Assembly (NCBI RefSeq): GCF_042477335.2
Contig: NC_091245.1
Location: 119,198,501-119,262,500 of the forward strand
DNA length: 64,000 bases
Direction of reading: 5' to 3'
Source: Ovis canadensis
Lineage: Eukaryota; Chordata; Mammalia; Artiodactyla; Bovidae
The notes beneath the pieces are model-generated. The model was given only the letters and a program-made list of their open reading frames with translations. It did not search any database and was not told where the DNA came from. Each line of letters opens with the position of its first letter. The stretch's first letter is position 1. The translations under genes and the position numbers were made by a program. Shown in pieces: positions 33,351-45,345 of the stretch.

Positions 33351-34184
33351 TGCCACACTCCCCACGGCCGTCACTGAGGCAAGATGGAGGAGAACGTAGA
33401 AATGCTGTAGTAGTCAGTTGAGCTATCATTTTTCTGAAAGACAGGGGGATAGGAGCCTTATGTATCAAGCATCTATTTTTTCTGAAGAATTTTCCAGTAC
33501 TTGACTCTCAGAAAGATGTGTCCAAATTGTCCATAATGCACTTGGTAAACATGAACCAGAAATAATTAGCTAATGAGCTACCAGCAGTGCTAATTATCTG
33601 TGCCAAGAGAGACAGGCACTGAGGAAGGAGGTAAAAAGTCACAGGAAACTGTCTCTTAGATGGTGGGGCTATGGCTCTGCTCCGCAGCTGGGGGTCCTGG
33701 ACTGGCCTGCCCCCTAAACCTGCCTAATGGTCCTGACCCTACTCTCTCTGGGGGCTTTGTTTAAAGGGACCCCTCCAGGAGGTCAGTGGTCGCAACCCCC
33801 CTCCTGCCTCCAGTTAGTCCTGCTCGTCTTCTCTTCTGCAGACATTTCACCTTGGATTCCATTCTGGTTCTCTACCTATTCTCTGCCTTCAGGCTTCCTG
33901 AGCCTGTTCTTGTCAATCAGGATGCAGACCTGGCTTCTCTTTTACTCCATGACCCTTAGTTACAAGCCAGCCTTGCCCACCCAGAGCTCCAGTCCTGACA
34001 CTCAGGAGCCATGGGCATGGGCTCCCCAAAGTGAATTTTGTGTGCACAGCAGAGTTTTTATCTTAGGTCCAACCATCCCAAACATAGTCTCAAATTGGCT
34101 CACATCTGCCGGGTTCTTTTTGTGTGAAACAGTAAAGGAGTCTCTCAGACATGCCATTCTAAACCACATTTTTGATGAGTGAAG
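33351..34184. other. Intron DNA, nothing recognised
   Basis: A forward frame of 151 residues at 33727-34182 is leucine/serine/proline-rich with no recognised domain. I do not call it a gene. Confidence 0.4.
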
Positions 34185-34325
34185 TGATAAGGAAATTGTT
34201 TAATCCTCTCAACAATGTCCACTCTATAGAGAAGCACGTAGGATCTTGAGGTCTTCTAACTTGCCAGTAAGTGGCCAGGCTAGAATTAAACCTCCGCCTG
34301 TCTGAGCCGCAAGCCTATACTCTTA
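34185..34325 (-). mobile_element. MIR SINE
   Basis: TTTAATCCTCTCAACAATGT, TAACTTGCCAGTAAGTGGCC and AGGCTAGAATTAAACC match antisense MIR. Confidence 0.75.
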
Positions 34326-34906
34326 GATCCACTTGGAACTTCAGCAGTAGTTAAGGATATGTAAAGAGACAAATACACTGGGCAGCTGCTCCTTAAACGA
34401 GCCTCTCAGGGAAGCACTGTGGAACAGAAAAATCTTTATAAATAAGCACCCGTCAGTCTTCTGGTTTTATAAGTTTCTCTAAATCTGTATGTCCAGTTCC
34501 TTAAAGTGGGCATGTCAGTTTATGAGAAATGACCCCCAAAAAAGTATTGGGCAGAAAGGGGTGGTGGGAAGACATGGCCAAATCATGTCTCAAGTCTAGT
34601 GATGAATGGTGGTTGTGAGCAGCAGGGAGAATATACAGCTGATCATGAGTTCTAATTTTCAAGCAGCTATTCTAAGTTCCTGCCCTTCCTACGACTCTTA
34701 CCAAGAAAAAAAGGGGTCCTACAGAGACTTGTGGTTGTCAAGGGGGAGAGAGTTGGGGAAGATATGGATTGGAAGTTTGGGATTAGCAGATGCAAACTGG
34801 TATTTATAGAATGGATAAACAAGGTCCTATTGTATAGCACAGGGAACTATATTCAATATCCTATAATATAAACTGTAATGAAAAATAATATGAAAAAGAA
34901 TTTATG

Positions 34907-35108
34907 TGTGTTATTCACTAAGTTGTGTCTGACTCTTTGCGACCCCATGGATTGTAGCCCGCCAGGCTCCTCTGTTCATGGAATTCTCCAGGCAAGGATA
35001 TTGGAGTGGGTTGCCATTCCCTTTTCCAGGGGATCTTCTTGACTCAGGGACTGAACAGGATCTCCTGCACTGCCAGCAGAGTCTTTACCATCTGAGCCAC
35101 CAGGGAAG
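34907..35108 (-). mobile_element. Bov-tA SINE inside L1
   Basis: Antisense body (AGTTGTGTCTGACTCTTTGC) and head ending CTGAGCCACCAGGGAAGC, inserted within the L1 3' end. Confidence 0.93.
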
Positions 35109-35180
35109 CAATGTATATATATGTATGACCGAATCACTTTGCTATACAGTAGAAATTAACACAACATTGTAAAACAACTA

Positions 35181-35262
35181 TGGGTTTCTCTGGTGGCTCA
35201 ACTGGTAAAGAACCCGCCTGCAATGAGGGAGACCAGGGTTCTATCCCTGCGTTGGGAAGATC
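35181..35262 (+). mobile_element. Bov-tA head only, inside L1
   Basis: TTTCTCTGGTGGCTCAACTG through GTTGGGAAGATCC: the tRNA-like head without the Bov-A body. ACTAT occurs on both sides, where L1 sequence continues. Confidence 0.85.
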
Positions 35263-36699
35263 CACTATACTTCAACACAATGATTTAAAAAAAAAAAAAA
35301 ATAATTCTTGACATGGGCTTGTGGTGGGGGGAGAGGCATCTGTTGCTTTTTATTTCCTTTTCCCCTGGGCCAAAAGCAGAAGGAAAGAGGTTGATATGTC
35401 ACTCCCTGCCAGGTCGTATGGGGCCCAGAGCTCAGAGAACCCTTTTAAGAGCCCTCTATGCTATCAAATATCTTCCTGGCCCTTCCCACACATACAGCCT
35501 CTAAAAACCCGCGCCACATGAACAGAGGACAAACTCATGAGAGAAAAGTGTGTCAGAGCAATTCTTTGCAGAATAAAAGATTTCTGATCAGCAGAAGCTT
35601 TTCAGGGCCCTGGCAGTGGCAGGCAAGCGGGTCATGTGAAAAGAGCGCTTTATTATTTATTAATTTTTTTTTTTTAAAGAAAGGGAGAGGATGAGCAAAT
35701 GTAGATTAGGCACTAGAAGTAAGGCAGGCATTGATTTTTAGGCAAGATTTGATGCCTCCTGATTGGCTGGGATGATAGAATAGGGCTGCAAGGAAGAGAC
35801 TGCGTTATCTTGGGAACAATGTCTGCAGAGGGGAGAGGCAGATGTGGATGTGAGGAACAGGAGAGGGGGGCACGTGAGGAGTGTGAATCTGTGCGTATGT
35901 GTGTGTGTTCTGGAGTCCACGTTCTACAGAGCCAGAGGGCCGGCAGAGGGAGGGGAAGCAGGAGGCCGGGATGCAGCGCTGAGCTCAAACAGCAAACGCT
36001 GAATGCAGCCCCACAGCAGAAGCCATTTGAGGGGGCCTGTGCCTAGGGAAGTGCCCACACCCAAGAGAAACATGTGGCAAATGAAGAGCAAACAGGAGTG
36101 GTGGGAATGAAAGTCGATGTGGTCCTGGTGGAGTGTGAGGCTGCAGCCAGGAGGAGGGGATGGAAGTGGAAGGCCACCACCCGACTACAGAGGCAGGAAA
36201 TGTCCTGTGCTCCCTGTGGGATCGGCCTGCCAGCTTCTCTCCCGGAGGTGTGCGCCATGCTGACATCTGTCCTCCACGAGAACGCTGCGGCAGGCATTTC
36301 CCAGTCAAGGTGGACCCAGCGTTCTCTGCCCTTGGCCAGGCTGCACTGGGGCTGCAATGAGTCTGCGGATTCCTGCTGTCGTGTTCTGCCAGCAAGAACT
36401 TCCCTCTGCTTCAAACAGTCTGTACTTTAGCTAGAAGGCTGACGGGGCAGGAGTGTCCTGTAGATCCGGGGACAGAACGTGCCTTAATTCTTCTGAAGTG
36501 AACATTCTGGCCCCATATGGATGGGGCAATGAATTGAAACGGTCACGTATTCTGGGAGCAGCCCTGAGAAGAGGATGGTTGGGGCCACCTGAAGCTGAGA
36601 AGTGCAGGGGAGGGACAAGGCAAGGCTTCTGCTGCCGAGACAGCAATACGAGTGGTTCTCGTTACTGTGGTTTATGCACCTGTGACATGCCAGAGGCTG

Positions 36700-36860
36700 A
36701 AGAGCCTTTTATAGACGTTTCTCCCCTCAATACTGAGAACCATGCTTCTGCAGTGGGTATTGTTATAGCCATTCAATATATAAGAACGCAAGCTCAAGAA
36801 GTTGGTGAGTCAGAAGTGGCCAAGCTGGTAGGTAAGATACTTGCCCTCCTCATTAGGCAG
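36700..36860 (-). mobile_element. MIR SINE
   Basis: CAGTGGGTATTGTTATAGCC, ATAAGAACGCAAGCTCAAGA and GTGGCCAAGCTGGTAGG match antisense MIR. Confidence 0.65.
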
Positions 36861-38344
36861 GAGACCTCTGTCCATCTGCACCTGCCCTTAGGACCCTGCA
36901 GAAGCAAGGCTGCCACACACCTGGGGGCTCGGGCAGCCGGGCCTCACGTGGCTATGTTTCCTCATTCTCCAAGGGCTTGCCAGGCCCTGTGGTGGCAGTT
37001 TCCTTTCCTTTGAGCATGGCAAGCTCAGTGCACAGGCTTCTCCCTCTGTCTCAGCCCCTCTGCGGTGGCAGGCCAGGCCCGGAGGGACTTGGGTGGAGGA
37101 GTGCAGAGGTGAAACCAGGGTAATGGGGAGGCATGTGGACAGTTTAAATAAAAGCCAGAGAGGCAGGTAGAGGTGGCAGTGCAAGTGGCCAGTGGGCCCG
37201 GAGCCAGGCCAGGCAGGCAGGCGAGCTCACGGAGAGGGAGGAGTCAGAACACACAGAGGCTGGCCCCATGCTGGCCCGAGGTTCAGGCACATCGGGGGCA
37301 TGAGTGCACTTTACAGCTTCCTGATGGGGCAGCAGGGGCCGTCAGGAGCTCTCAGGAGCTCGGAGGTAGGGACTTCAGGGGAAGGAAGGCCAGCACGAGC
37401 ATTTTCAGTAGGAGAGGTACAGCTGGGGCCTCTAGCACAGACTGCTGGGCAAGGCCCTGGCAGAGAATCCTCACTCCCTGCCTCTGCCCCACAACTCTTG
37501 AGCCCCCAGGGACCCTGGGTACCCCTAGTCATCCCTCTCGTCACCCCAGCCCAGACGGAGGCTGGGGGAAACAGGCAGCACACTGCCCACGTGATAGATA
37601 CAGTTAGTGAGGCACAGACCCTCTCCAGAGAGGCCTCTGGGGCTGGAGCAGGGGAGGGAATCGGGAACCCTTGTGGGTGGAGACACTCCACCGGCAGAGA
37701 GGAGAAAGGCGCTGACTCCCGAGGACTGGTGATAGTTAGAAGAAGCACGGAGTTAATCAGATCCTACACGCACAAGCTGCAGACAGAAAGGTAATTCCCC
37801 AGCTGGCAATGATAACACCTAAAAATACTGAGCTGTGGTTCTCACAGGAATGCTTAACGGCCCACATTCAATCTAGAGCAGCTTCTGGATTACGGGTTAG
37901 AGTAAATAAAGAAGATCAGCTATGCAACATAACCATAGGCTTTTAGCTGAAAATGACGTCTGGTACAGCAGAGTGTCTGTCTCTAAGAAACTCAAATTGC
38001 CAGTCATCCCAGGAGGCTCTCTGCTGCTCTCAGCTAGTTTTCATCCTGACTTGTTCTGACCGGTGGGAAGAACACAGGTTTGGATCTCCAGCTTTCCTTT
38101 GGGTGCCTGTTGCTTGTTACCCAGGAGAGACTGCTGGGGATGACTGGCCACTGGCTAGCAGGGGCAGTGAGGTGGGTCTACTCCCACCTGTGGGCCAGAA
38201 GCTCAACCACTGGCCAGTCTTAACAGCCCCCCGTGCACCTCATTGTACACCTGTCTCTTCTCCAAGAGAAGCAACTTCAAGCGCTCAGCTTCCTGATGGC
38301 TGCTCAGTGGCAGCATTTTCTTTGGAAACAAGGAAAAGTCACTC

Positions 38345-38445
38345 CATGATAGATCTAATTCCTGGTTCTACACTGTCCTTCCCATGTGACCTAGGGCAGG
38401 TTACTTAGCTGCTTAGCTGGTTCAGTTTCATCTTCCAAGATGCTG
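38345..38445 (+). mobile_element. MIR SINE fragment
   Basis: CATGTGACCTAGGGCAGGTT followed by ACTTAGCTGC and TTCAGTTTCATCTTCC matches sense MIR. Confidence 0.7.
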
Positions 38446-40698
38446 CCCTGAAGTTATCAGAGAGGACCGCTTCAGTGTTCTCATCCTCTTTTCACCCAGC
38501 TGGCCTTCCTGTCCTGAACACCCATCACGGCAGGTCTTCCTGCATCTTACTGCACCCTGACCTCTGCCTCTGGAAGCCAGTCTAGTCACCAGGGAAACCA
38601 GGCTGGAGTCCTAGGATCAAGAGACAATGAAGAGCTGTCTTCAAAAGGAAAAGAGCAGGATTTATCTCTGGCCCTGACCCTGGGTATCATGAAATCCTGA
38701 CTTCACATCCTTCCTCAGCACAGCTGGGCACCTTTGAAGAGTCAGGCAGGGAGAGACTGTAACTGCTGTCTTACTTCTGCTGTTTTGGACGTTATTCATG
38801 ATCTTTTCTTCCTGTGGCTGAGGCCAAGGTAAGCGGTGAGCAATGGCTGGCTTTTCCTCCCATGAGCGGCTACCCAAATCCCAGCGAACAGTGACCTTCC
38901 CTGCTCCTTTCTTGCGTGCTGGTCACTGATGCTCTGAGCCCACCCTGCACACACTGGCTGCTGGCTAGGTGGGCATCAGGCACTTCAGATTCCACAAAGT
39001 TGGGCACTCCTCTGCTTTGGGAAAGTAGAGCCTGTGGCCCTTAACTATGAAAGATTCAGCTTCTGCTATCTTGTTGGGCAGAGCTCCAGGAAACTCAGCA
39101 CACCTGGACTTGTGAGGAGCAAGGCAGAAGGTATGGGATGGCATGGCCCGGGACAGGCACCAGCTCTGAGCCTCCAGCTTCTTTGCTTACAATACTAAGA
39201 ATTAAAAAGTTACAGTTGCGAGCTTGGGCTGGCACTATACCATCAAGCTTTGAGAGGTCCTGTGCCCTACAAGTGTCGACAGGAATGACCAAGAAACCTG
39301 AAAGGTCCCTGCTGAGCAAGTATGAAGAAGGACACCATAGCTGTGGAAAACCCAGTGACCAGGATGAGCTGTCTTTGATGACCACAGCTGGAGAGCGGAA
39401 AAAATTCAGCCTCTTCGTGAAGACAACTGATGGGACCACTGTCGATAAGGGTCTCCTGACCGCCTTGAAAATGCTGGTCTGGACCTGACCCTTCTCTTTC
39501 ATATGTCCCCTGGATCAAGCAACCATGGGATTTAAGCAGCTGAGATCAGTTCAAAGAACGCACCTTTCAGCGCATCTGCTCCTTCCGTATTAGGAGACCC
39601 CGAAAGCATGGTTTGTTAAAAGTAGGTACTCTCTCCAGCACTTATGGGCAGAAATAGGAAGGATAAGATTATACTGGGTGTTATGTCTGTACTCTGCATC
39701 CCAGGAAATGGGCCTCTGCATTCAGAGCTCGATTGTCAAGTCAAGATGCCTGATATGATGATCTCATCAATGCAGACAGAAAACTGGAAGTCTCAGACAA
39801 GTCCAGGACAACCTGTAACAGAGGCTAGAATAGCTGTCATCCAACAAGGACACACTGACTGTGGTCCATGTACAGTCTCTGATGTACCTACAGTTTTTTC
39901 TGGAAATGTAATCAGTCCGTTCCTTTAGGTACAAATAACTGGGGACTGCCATTTCTTTTTGGCAAAAAAGAAAAGTGGGAGAAAAGTCAAACCGCAAGGT
40001 CCCAGAATATGTCTTTATAACAGAAAACTGTCAAGTGCTTACTAAACCAGGATGGCTCCTGCACAGGGCTTTTAGAGGGGATCCAGTGAGTGCAGGTTAT
40101 TCGAAGTACAGTTCTTAATACATAATAAGTACTTGCAAAATGTTCAATTATCTAATTTCCTATAATATTTAAAATATAACCAGCCAGAAAGTAGGGCTCT
40201 TGGTTTCCCAGAGGCTAATTCATTGCCTATGGCTTTCCAGTTTTTAATGTTCTCTGGCTAAATTTCTATCCAGGTCATAGTGGTTTTGCCTAAGAGATAA
40301 ATTGAATTCAGTAAGTTGCATGATCCAGGTTCTCAGAGACTTGATTAACATCAGGAATCATTACTCAGTGCTATGAACTTCCCTGGTTATATTCTGTAAT
40401 CTTGTTTCCAGAAGCAGCCAGGTCTCTGGCGTTGCTGCTTCTGTCTAAATTCTTGGGGTGTATCTCCCCACTGGTTCTGTCTACAATCCTCTTTCCGCTT
40501 AGTCTTTCCTTCTCCAGAATAGACTTACTAGAGATTAACTTTCTTATTTATCACATTTCTATTACAATCATACTCACAACCCCAGTCCCTGGACAGACAC
40601 AAAACAGAGAGAAAGGTTAAGGGAAAATACAGGCCCAAGCCCAAAGCAGGGTTCTATGGAGTCCAGCCTATTTCTTCTCTTTTGTTCTCCACTTCATT

Positions 40699-40901
40699 TG
40701 TGTGTGCTCATGTCCGACTCTTTGTGGCTATGGCCTGGGACCCGCCAGGCTCCTCTCTCCATGGGACTCTCCGGTCAAGAACACTAGAGTGGGTTGTCAT
40801 TTCCTCCTCCAGGGGATCTTCTTGACCTAGGGATCGAACCTGTGTCTCCTGCATCAGCAGGTGGATCCTCTTACCACTGAGCCACCTCACCACTGAAGCC
40901 C
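40699..40901 (-). mobile_element. Bov-tA SINE
   Basis: Antisense body (GTGCTCATGTCCGACTCTTT) and head ending CTTACCACTGAGCCACCTCA. Diverged copy. Confidence 0.9.
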
Positions 40902-40914
40902 AGTCTTCACCTCA

Positions 40915-41110
40915 CTTCACCCAGTTTATTTATTTTTCTTTTCCATTATGGTTTATTACAAGATACTGAATATAGTTCCCTGTGCCGTACAGTAGGACCT
41001 TGTTATTTATCCATCCTATATACAATAGTTTGCATCTACTAATCCAAACTCCCCAATCCATTTCCTCTTCATATCCCTCCAACTTGGCAACCACGAATCT
41101 GTTCTCTATG
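40915..41110 (-). mobile_element. Artiodactyl L1 3' end fragment
   Basis: ATACTGAATATAGTTCCCTG, GTACAGTAGGACCTTGTTAT and CTAATCCAAACTCCCCAATC are the antisense of the same L1 3' region seen at 34715-35305. Confidence 0.88.
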
Positions 41111-41534
41111 TCTGTTAGGCACTAACCAGAGTTCTTGCTTAGGTCAACAATCTGAATTACCTTGGACAGAAACCTCTGGAACCCAAAAGGGTACTTTCCC
41201 TCAATCCTCCTTTAAATGTTGTCAGACCAAGCTCCCGGCCCTCAGCGCACATGGCACTGCCTCAGTAATGTACCTGAGGAAAGGTCTTGAAGGAGATGTT
41301 AATTCATCAATTTCCCTGAAGAGCAGAGCACACACTAATGTCCCACTCTTCTGCAGATGGCTCACCATTCAAGGAGCAGCTAAAATACTGTAAGTGCTCC
41401 ATCACTCCAAGAGGCAGGTATTGTTTGAGCTCCTGTCCTCAAATCAAGAAGGATTTGAGATCCTTGGACTCAATAGGCTGGACTCCTAGAACCCTGCTTT
41501 GGGCTTGGGTTTGGGATTTGACAACAAGGCCCTG
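41111..41534. other. Intron DNA, nothing recognised
   Basis: Unique-looking sequence between an L1 tail and a MIR; short open frames only. Confidence 0.4.
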
Positions 41535-41760
41535 GATCACCTACAATTCTGGGAGTACTTCCTATATGCCAGACCCCATGCTAAGAATTCTATACAGTCA
41601 CCTAATTTCATCTTTGCAACAATACTAAAAAGCACAGACTAGGTTACCCCTATGTTATAGATGTGCAAAGTGAGGCCCAGAGGGGTTATATAATTTAACC
41701 AAAGTCACTAATATGTGCCAGAGCTGAGACATGAAACCATTAGACTGTATTCTTGGGAAG
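41535..41760 (-). mobile_element. MIR SINE
   Basis: GAGTACTTCCTATATGCCAG, GATGTGCAAAGTGAGGCCC and CAAAGTCACTAATATGTGCC follow antisense MIR order along nearly the full length. Confidence 0.85.
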
Positions 41761-43009
41761 TCCACTCAAAGTACATCGTTAAATGTACATGGCTAAATTA
41801 GAGAGATGAGAGATTAAAAACAAATATGCTTCCTAATTAAAAAATAAAACTACAGAAACTTACTATCATTAATCAGGCTTGGCTGTGCCCTGCCTGATGG
41901 CTATTGAGCCTGAAGACAGTCACTGGCCCGCAGACCCTGCATGCCCTGTCCTGGTCCAGGTGCGGGGCTGGGTGTGGGTGGGTGGGCAGCAGATGAGCAA
42001 GCTGACTCTCATGATGAGCCTCCAGGCCGCTTTGCTGTACTCAGACAGGATTCCCCTTCTGCGGGCTCTGGACTCACAGCCCTTCCATATTAGGGTCCTG
42101 CCCCCCAACAGGTTTCCTTGGAGACAAGAGACAAGTAGGGGTCAGGGAGGGGGAAGAGGGGAGCTGGATTTTAAATTCCATCTCTCTTACTTGTACCTAT
42201 ATGTTCAGATGACTTTACCACTCCAGTTTTGGTTTCCTCAGCTGCGAAGAAGAGCTAATCGGTCCATCACAGTTGTGAAGATACATTAAATGTGCGGTGA
42301 GAGATCACAAGAAGAGCTTTGTAAATGTTAGCAGTTAAATATATAACAAGATGCATTTTCATCAGGGTGTGAATGACCACTGGGAGTTTTGCATTTTAAA
42401 GCGTACTTGCATTTTAAAAGAGGAATCTGACAAAGCAAATGAGGCTGAAGCCCTGGGTTGTTGACGTGACACCAGGAATCCAAGAACCCCATTTATTTCC
42501 TCCAGCAGGCAGGCCTCTGTCCTTGCTTCAGAAAGGCTCTGGCCCCGCTGTGTTGTTCTAGGTGGCCTCTGTGCATTCACACTCAAGCGTGTTTCCGTGA
42601 ACAGCCTGGTGCACCCACACTCAAGCGTGTTTCCGTGAACAGCCCACCACAGAAATGCACTGATGTTTCCTGGTACAGAGGGGCTGCCGGGGGTGGGCAG
42701 TGGGGAGTGGGGCCTGCATGCAGAGGAGAGCAGCTGTGAAACCTCAGCTCTGCCATGCGAGATGGGGAAGGTAAGGGAAGATGCCACCTCTGACAGGAGC
42801 AGTGTCAGGATCCAAATGTATAATCCAAAGAGGGTCAAACACAGGCCAAAAGGAGGCAGCCCATCGTAACCTGTAACACCTGCTACCATCCCAAGATTCA
42901 CCACCCTGAGGATGCTTGTCGGCAGGCAGACGCTTTATGTAGCAAGAGGCAGGGCAGTAAGTAAATCAAAGCAACATCGTTTATGCTCTTAATATTCAGG
43001 CAAAGGCCC
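41761..43009. other. Intron DNA with a short direct repeat, no gene supported
   Basis: A 180-residue minus-strand frame (42362-42904), on FAM78B's strand, crosses a 29-base direct repeat and has no recognised domain; treated as chance. Confidence 0.4.
42578..42644. repeat. 29-base direct repeat, 38-base period
   Basis: CACACTCAAGCGTGTTTCCG TGAACAGCC occurs at 42578-42606 and 42616-42644 with no mismatch. Each copy keeps two CpG dinucleotides, suggesting a young duplication. Confidence 0.92.
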
Positions 43010-43230
43010 ACTCTGTGCTCACTCTATGTTGGGGACCATTGGGGAATATGATATATGATATAAAAAGGCATTTCTAATGCACATTAGAATTTTTGAGGTG
43101 CTCACACATGTGTTATCTAAGTCCTTGAAACAAACTGCAGAAAATAGTCTAATGCCCATTTAGAGGTTGGGACACTGAGGTTCAGAGAGGGTACCCTGAA
43201 TCAAAGTAAATAACAGCTCAGGCTAAAGGT
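43010..43230 (-). mobile_element. MIR SINE
   Basis: CCACTCTGTGCTCACTCTAT, ACATGTGTTATCTAAGTCC and GTTGGGACACTGAGGTTCAG match antisense MIR. Confidence 0.75.
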
Positions 43231-43689
43231 CATTTGTTTATTCATTCATCAGTCACAAAGTGGCTGGGGTTTCTCTTAATTGATTTTGGTGTAGATCTGT
43301 CATCTTTTAGAAAAGACTGACTGTTGAGGCCAGAGCATCCAGTGGCCTATGAGGGACAGAGATGTCTGTTTGGTTGATGTGGTCTTGCTGGGACAGTGGC
43401 TGCTCTCTTGAACACAGAGGGAGGAGTAACAGGTAGAAAACTGAACTTTTACTGACTTCAAACGGTGCCTCTCTTTTGCTCAGCTCCTATGGGTCCAGAG
43501 ACCATGACACAGAGGACACAGGAAGCCCGGCATCACAAATCACACTGGCTGGTGGTCAGCTGCCATGTTACACACTCTTTTCATCTCTATAACATCTGTG
43601 GGAGGAGGTGCAAAAACCTCACTTTACAAAAGGGAAAAGCAGGACAGGGACAGAAGGCAGAGAGCTGTCGCACCCTCCCACTGCTCTGC

Positions 43690-43830
43690 AGGTTGCCAGG
43701 AGCACTGACCACTACAGGACTGCCTACCACCTTGCAAGTCCTCTCCTTCCTTCCATCTTCCCGCTGTCACGACTCTAGTTCACCCAGACCCTGATTTTGT
43801 CTCTCTTGAGCTACTGCAACCATTCCATCT
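43690..43830 (+). mobile_element. LINE-2-like fragment
   Basis: CTTCCATCTTCCCGCTGTCA followed by CTCTTGAGCTACTGCAACC has the composition and order of L2, but the match is weak. Confidence 0.45.
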
Positions 43831-44184
43831 GACATTTGTTTAAAAAAAAATATGTGTACAGTTAGTGGGTACCGGCAGTGTCCCAGGCTCTGTGCTGGAC
43901 ACTGCGATAGAACAAGACATGTAAGTTAGTGCCTGCTGTTCCAGTGAGGGGCACGACAGGAGAACAGGCAGCCCTACGTGAGGATAAGCGCGGTCACAGG
44001 GACAAGTCCAAGTGTAGCATGAGAACCTGGCAGATGCACCTGGTCCAGCTGATGGAGGCAAGGGGAGGTGGTGCTCATGGTCACGGGTGGCCGGGGACCT
44101 CCAAGATGAGTCCAAGTCAGCCATCTTCCTAAGAATCCCCTTTGAGAGTCCTTTTGAAACTGAAAAACCAAGCAAAGCACTCCT

Positions 44185-44415
44185 CTTTTCAAAACACTTC
44201 AGTGGCTCCCTGTCAGCTACAGAATGAAGAACAGGCTCCTTAATGAGGCTCCCAAAGTTCTCCATGTTCTGACCTCATCTCCCACTGTGTCCCGATGTAC
44301 CTACACGTCTGTCTCTTTCCGAGTGGAAACATCCTGGAGGCAGGGTCTATGTCCAGTTGTTCTTTGCACCCAGAACACCCATTTATTTAGGTGTGTGATG
44401 GACTTATTCAAATAA
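44185..44415 (+). mobile_element. LINE-2 (L2) fragment
   Basis: CACTTCAGTGGCTCCCTGTC, AGAATGAAGAACAGGCTCCT and TGACCTCATCTCCCACTGTG are the L2 3' region in order. Confidence 0.8.
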
Positions 44416-44430
44416 TGAAGATATTCCTGA

Positions 44431-44489
44431 GGTCTGAGTTACTGTCCGCAGTAAGAATCTTTACCATCTGAGCCACCAGGGAAGCCCAT
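44431..44489 (-). mobile_element. Bov-tA head remnant
   Basis: AATCTTTACCATCTGAGCCA CCAGGGAAGCCCA is the antisense tRNA-like head only; no Bov-A body adjoins it. Confidence 0.8.
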
Positions 44490-45059
44490 TGTTCCCAAAG
44501 AAAAGGCCAATTCTGCTTTCCTCTGGGTCTCCAGATGGGAATGGCCTGAGCACCCTGCAATTTTGGTCCCTGAGGGAAGAAAAGAAGTTTAAAAAGGAAT
44601 GGGACATGTGGCTCCTCTGGCGTGTGGATCTGCACCCCAATTTCCTGACCTCAGCCTTACAGAGAGTTCTTCCTAGTCTTGACACAGTGGAATCCTGGGT
44701 CAGTTTACATATCCCTGAGTCAGACCAGAGTCCACGGAAATTCCTTTGAGTGACCTGTCCCTTCCCCATGTCCTTGGCATCCTATCCCTAGGAGCCCCAG
44801 GCCCCTGCTCAGTGCTCTGCACACACCAAGTGTTTAGGAAGTTCTGTGTGAATACTGAACACTCTTGTCACCAGGATGAGGTTTATAATGGAGACAAATT
44901 CTCCTGTACTAATTTTCAAGGAGAAAAGAAATGCACTTCAAGCAAGAAAATTGGACATCTGGGAAGGTTTCCAGGCAGGAGATTTCCAGCAGGACTTGAA
45001 AAAAATGTAGTCCATCCCGCATTATAATAGAGTGGGGGTGGGGCGGTGGCCTTTACCGC

Positions 45060-45117
45060 ACTCCCCCACCTCCCCATTCCCTGCCCCCGCCCCCCCCTCC
45101 CGCCGCCCCACCCCGCG
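45060..45117. repeat. C-rich block, possible minus-strand G-quadruplex
   Basis: Multiple C-runs (ACTCCCCCACCTCCCCATTC; CCCCCGCCCCCCCCTCCCGC; CGCCCCACCCCGC), with several CpG, give four or more G-runs on the complementary, FAM78B-sense strand. Confidence 0.85.
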
Positions 45118-45345
45118 CACCTTTTCCCAGCCCTGTGCTCATCACCTCGGAGGACACAGAAGAGAAAGGCGTGTTGCCAGCTCAGGAGAGTATAACAATG
45201 TGGATTCCTTATTTTAAAAGAGGCAACAATGCAGCTTAGGTTCTTTGTGGGGTTTTTCCCCTCAAAGCTCAGAAACTGTAACTGCGGATGCCAACGTGTT
45301 AGCAATGTCAACTTCAGGGCTCCTGACTCCCAGGGAGACAGTCTA

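Larger units (their letters stand above)
34715..35305 (+). mobile_element. Artiodactyl L1 3' end, split by two Bov-tA insertions
   Basis: GGTCCTATTGTATAGCACAG, GGGAACTATATTCAATATCC, then ATCACTTTGCTATACAGTAG and CAACATTGTAAAACAACTAT, then ACTTCAACACAATGATTT and an A16 tail at the end. The pieces are contiguous in L1 once 34907-35108 and 35181-35262 are removed. Confidence 0.9.
35306..40698. other. SINE-poor intron stretch, no gene supported
   Basis: No ruminant SINE or LINE in 5.4 kb; only MIR pieces. GC-richer between 35.8 and 37.8 kb with scattered CpG. Forward frames of 186 and 200 residues (36453-37013 and 37192-37794) reflect GC-rich composition; no domain was recognised. Possible regulatory or lncRNA content cannot be judged from one sequence. 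Confidence 0.4.

Noticed and set aside
33727..34182. 151-residue leucine-rich plus-strand open frame suggestive of a membrane protein
   Set aside because: Hydrophobic look comes from pyrimidine-rich DNA; no start context, no family, no neighbouring exon.
36453..37013. 186-residue plus-strand open frame
   Set aside because: Lies in GC-richer DNA and overlaps a MIR copy; no protein family resemblance.
37192..37794. 200-residue plus-strand open frame, the longest in the window
   Set aside because: Length is explained by GC-rich composition; two other frames overlap it and the translation is low-complexity (G, A, R, S) with no domain.
42362..42904. 180-residue minus-strand open frame on the FAM78B strand
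   Set aside because: Crosses a 29-base direct repeat and has no conserved motif; a single exon of this size deep in the intron lacks support.
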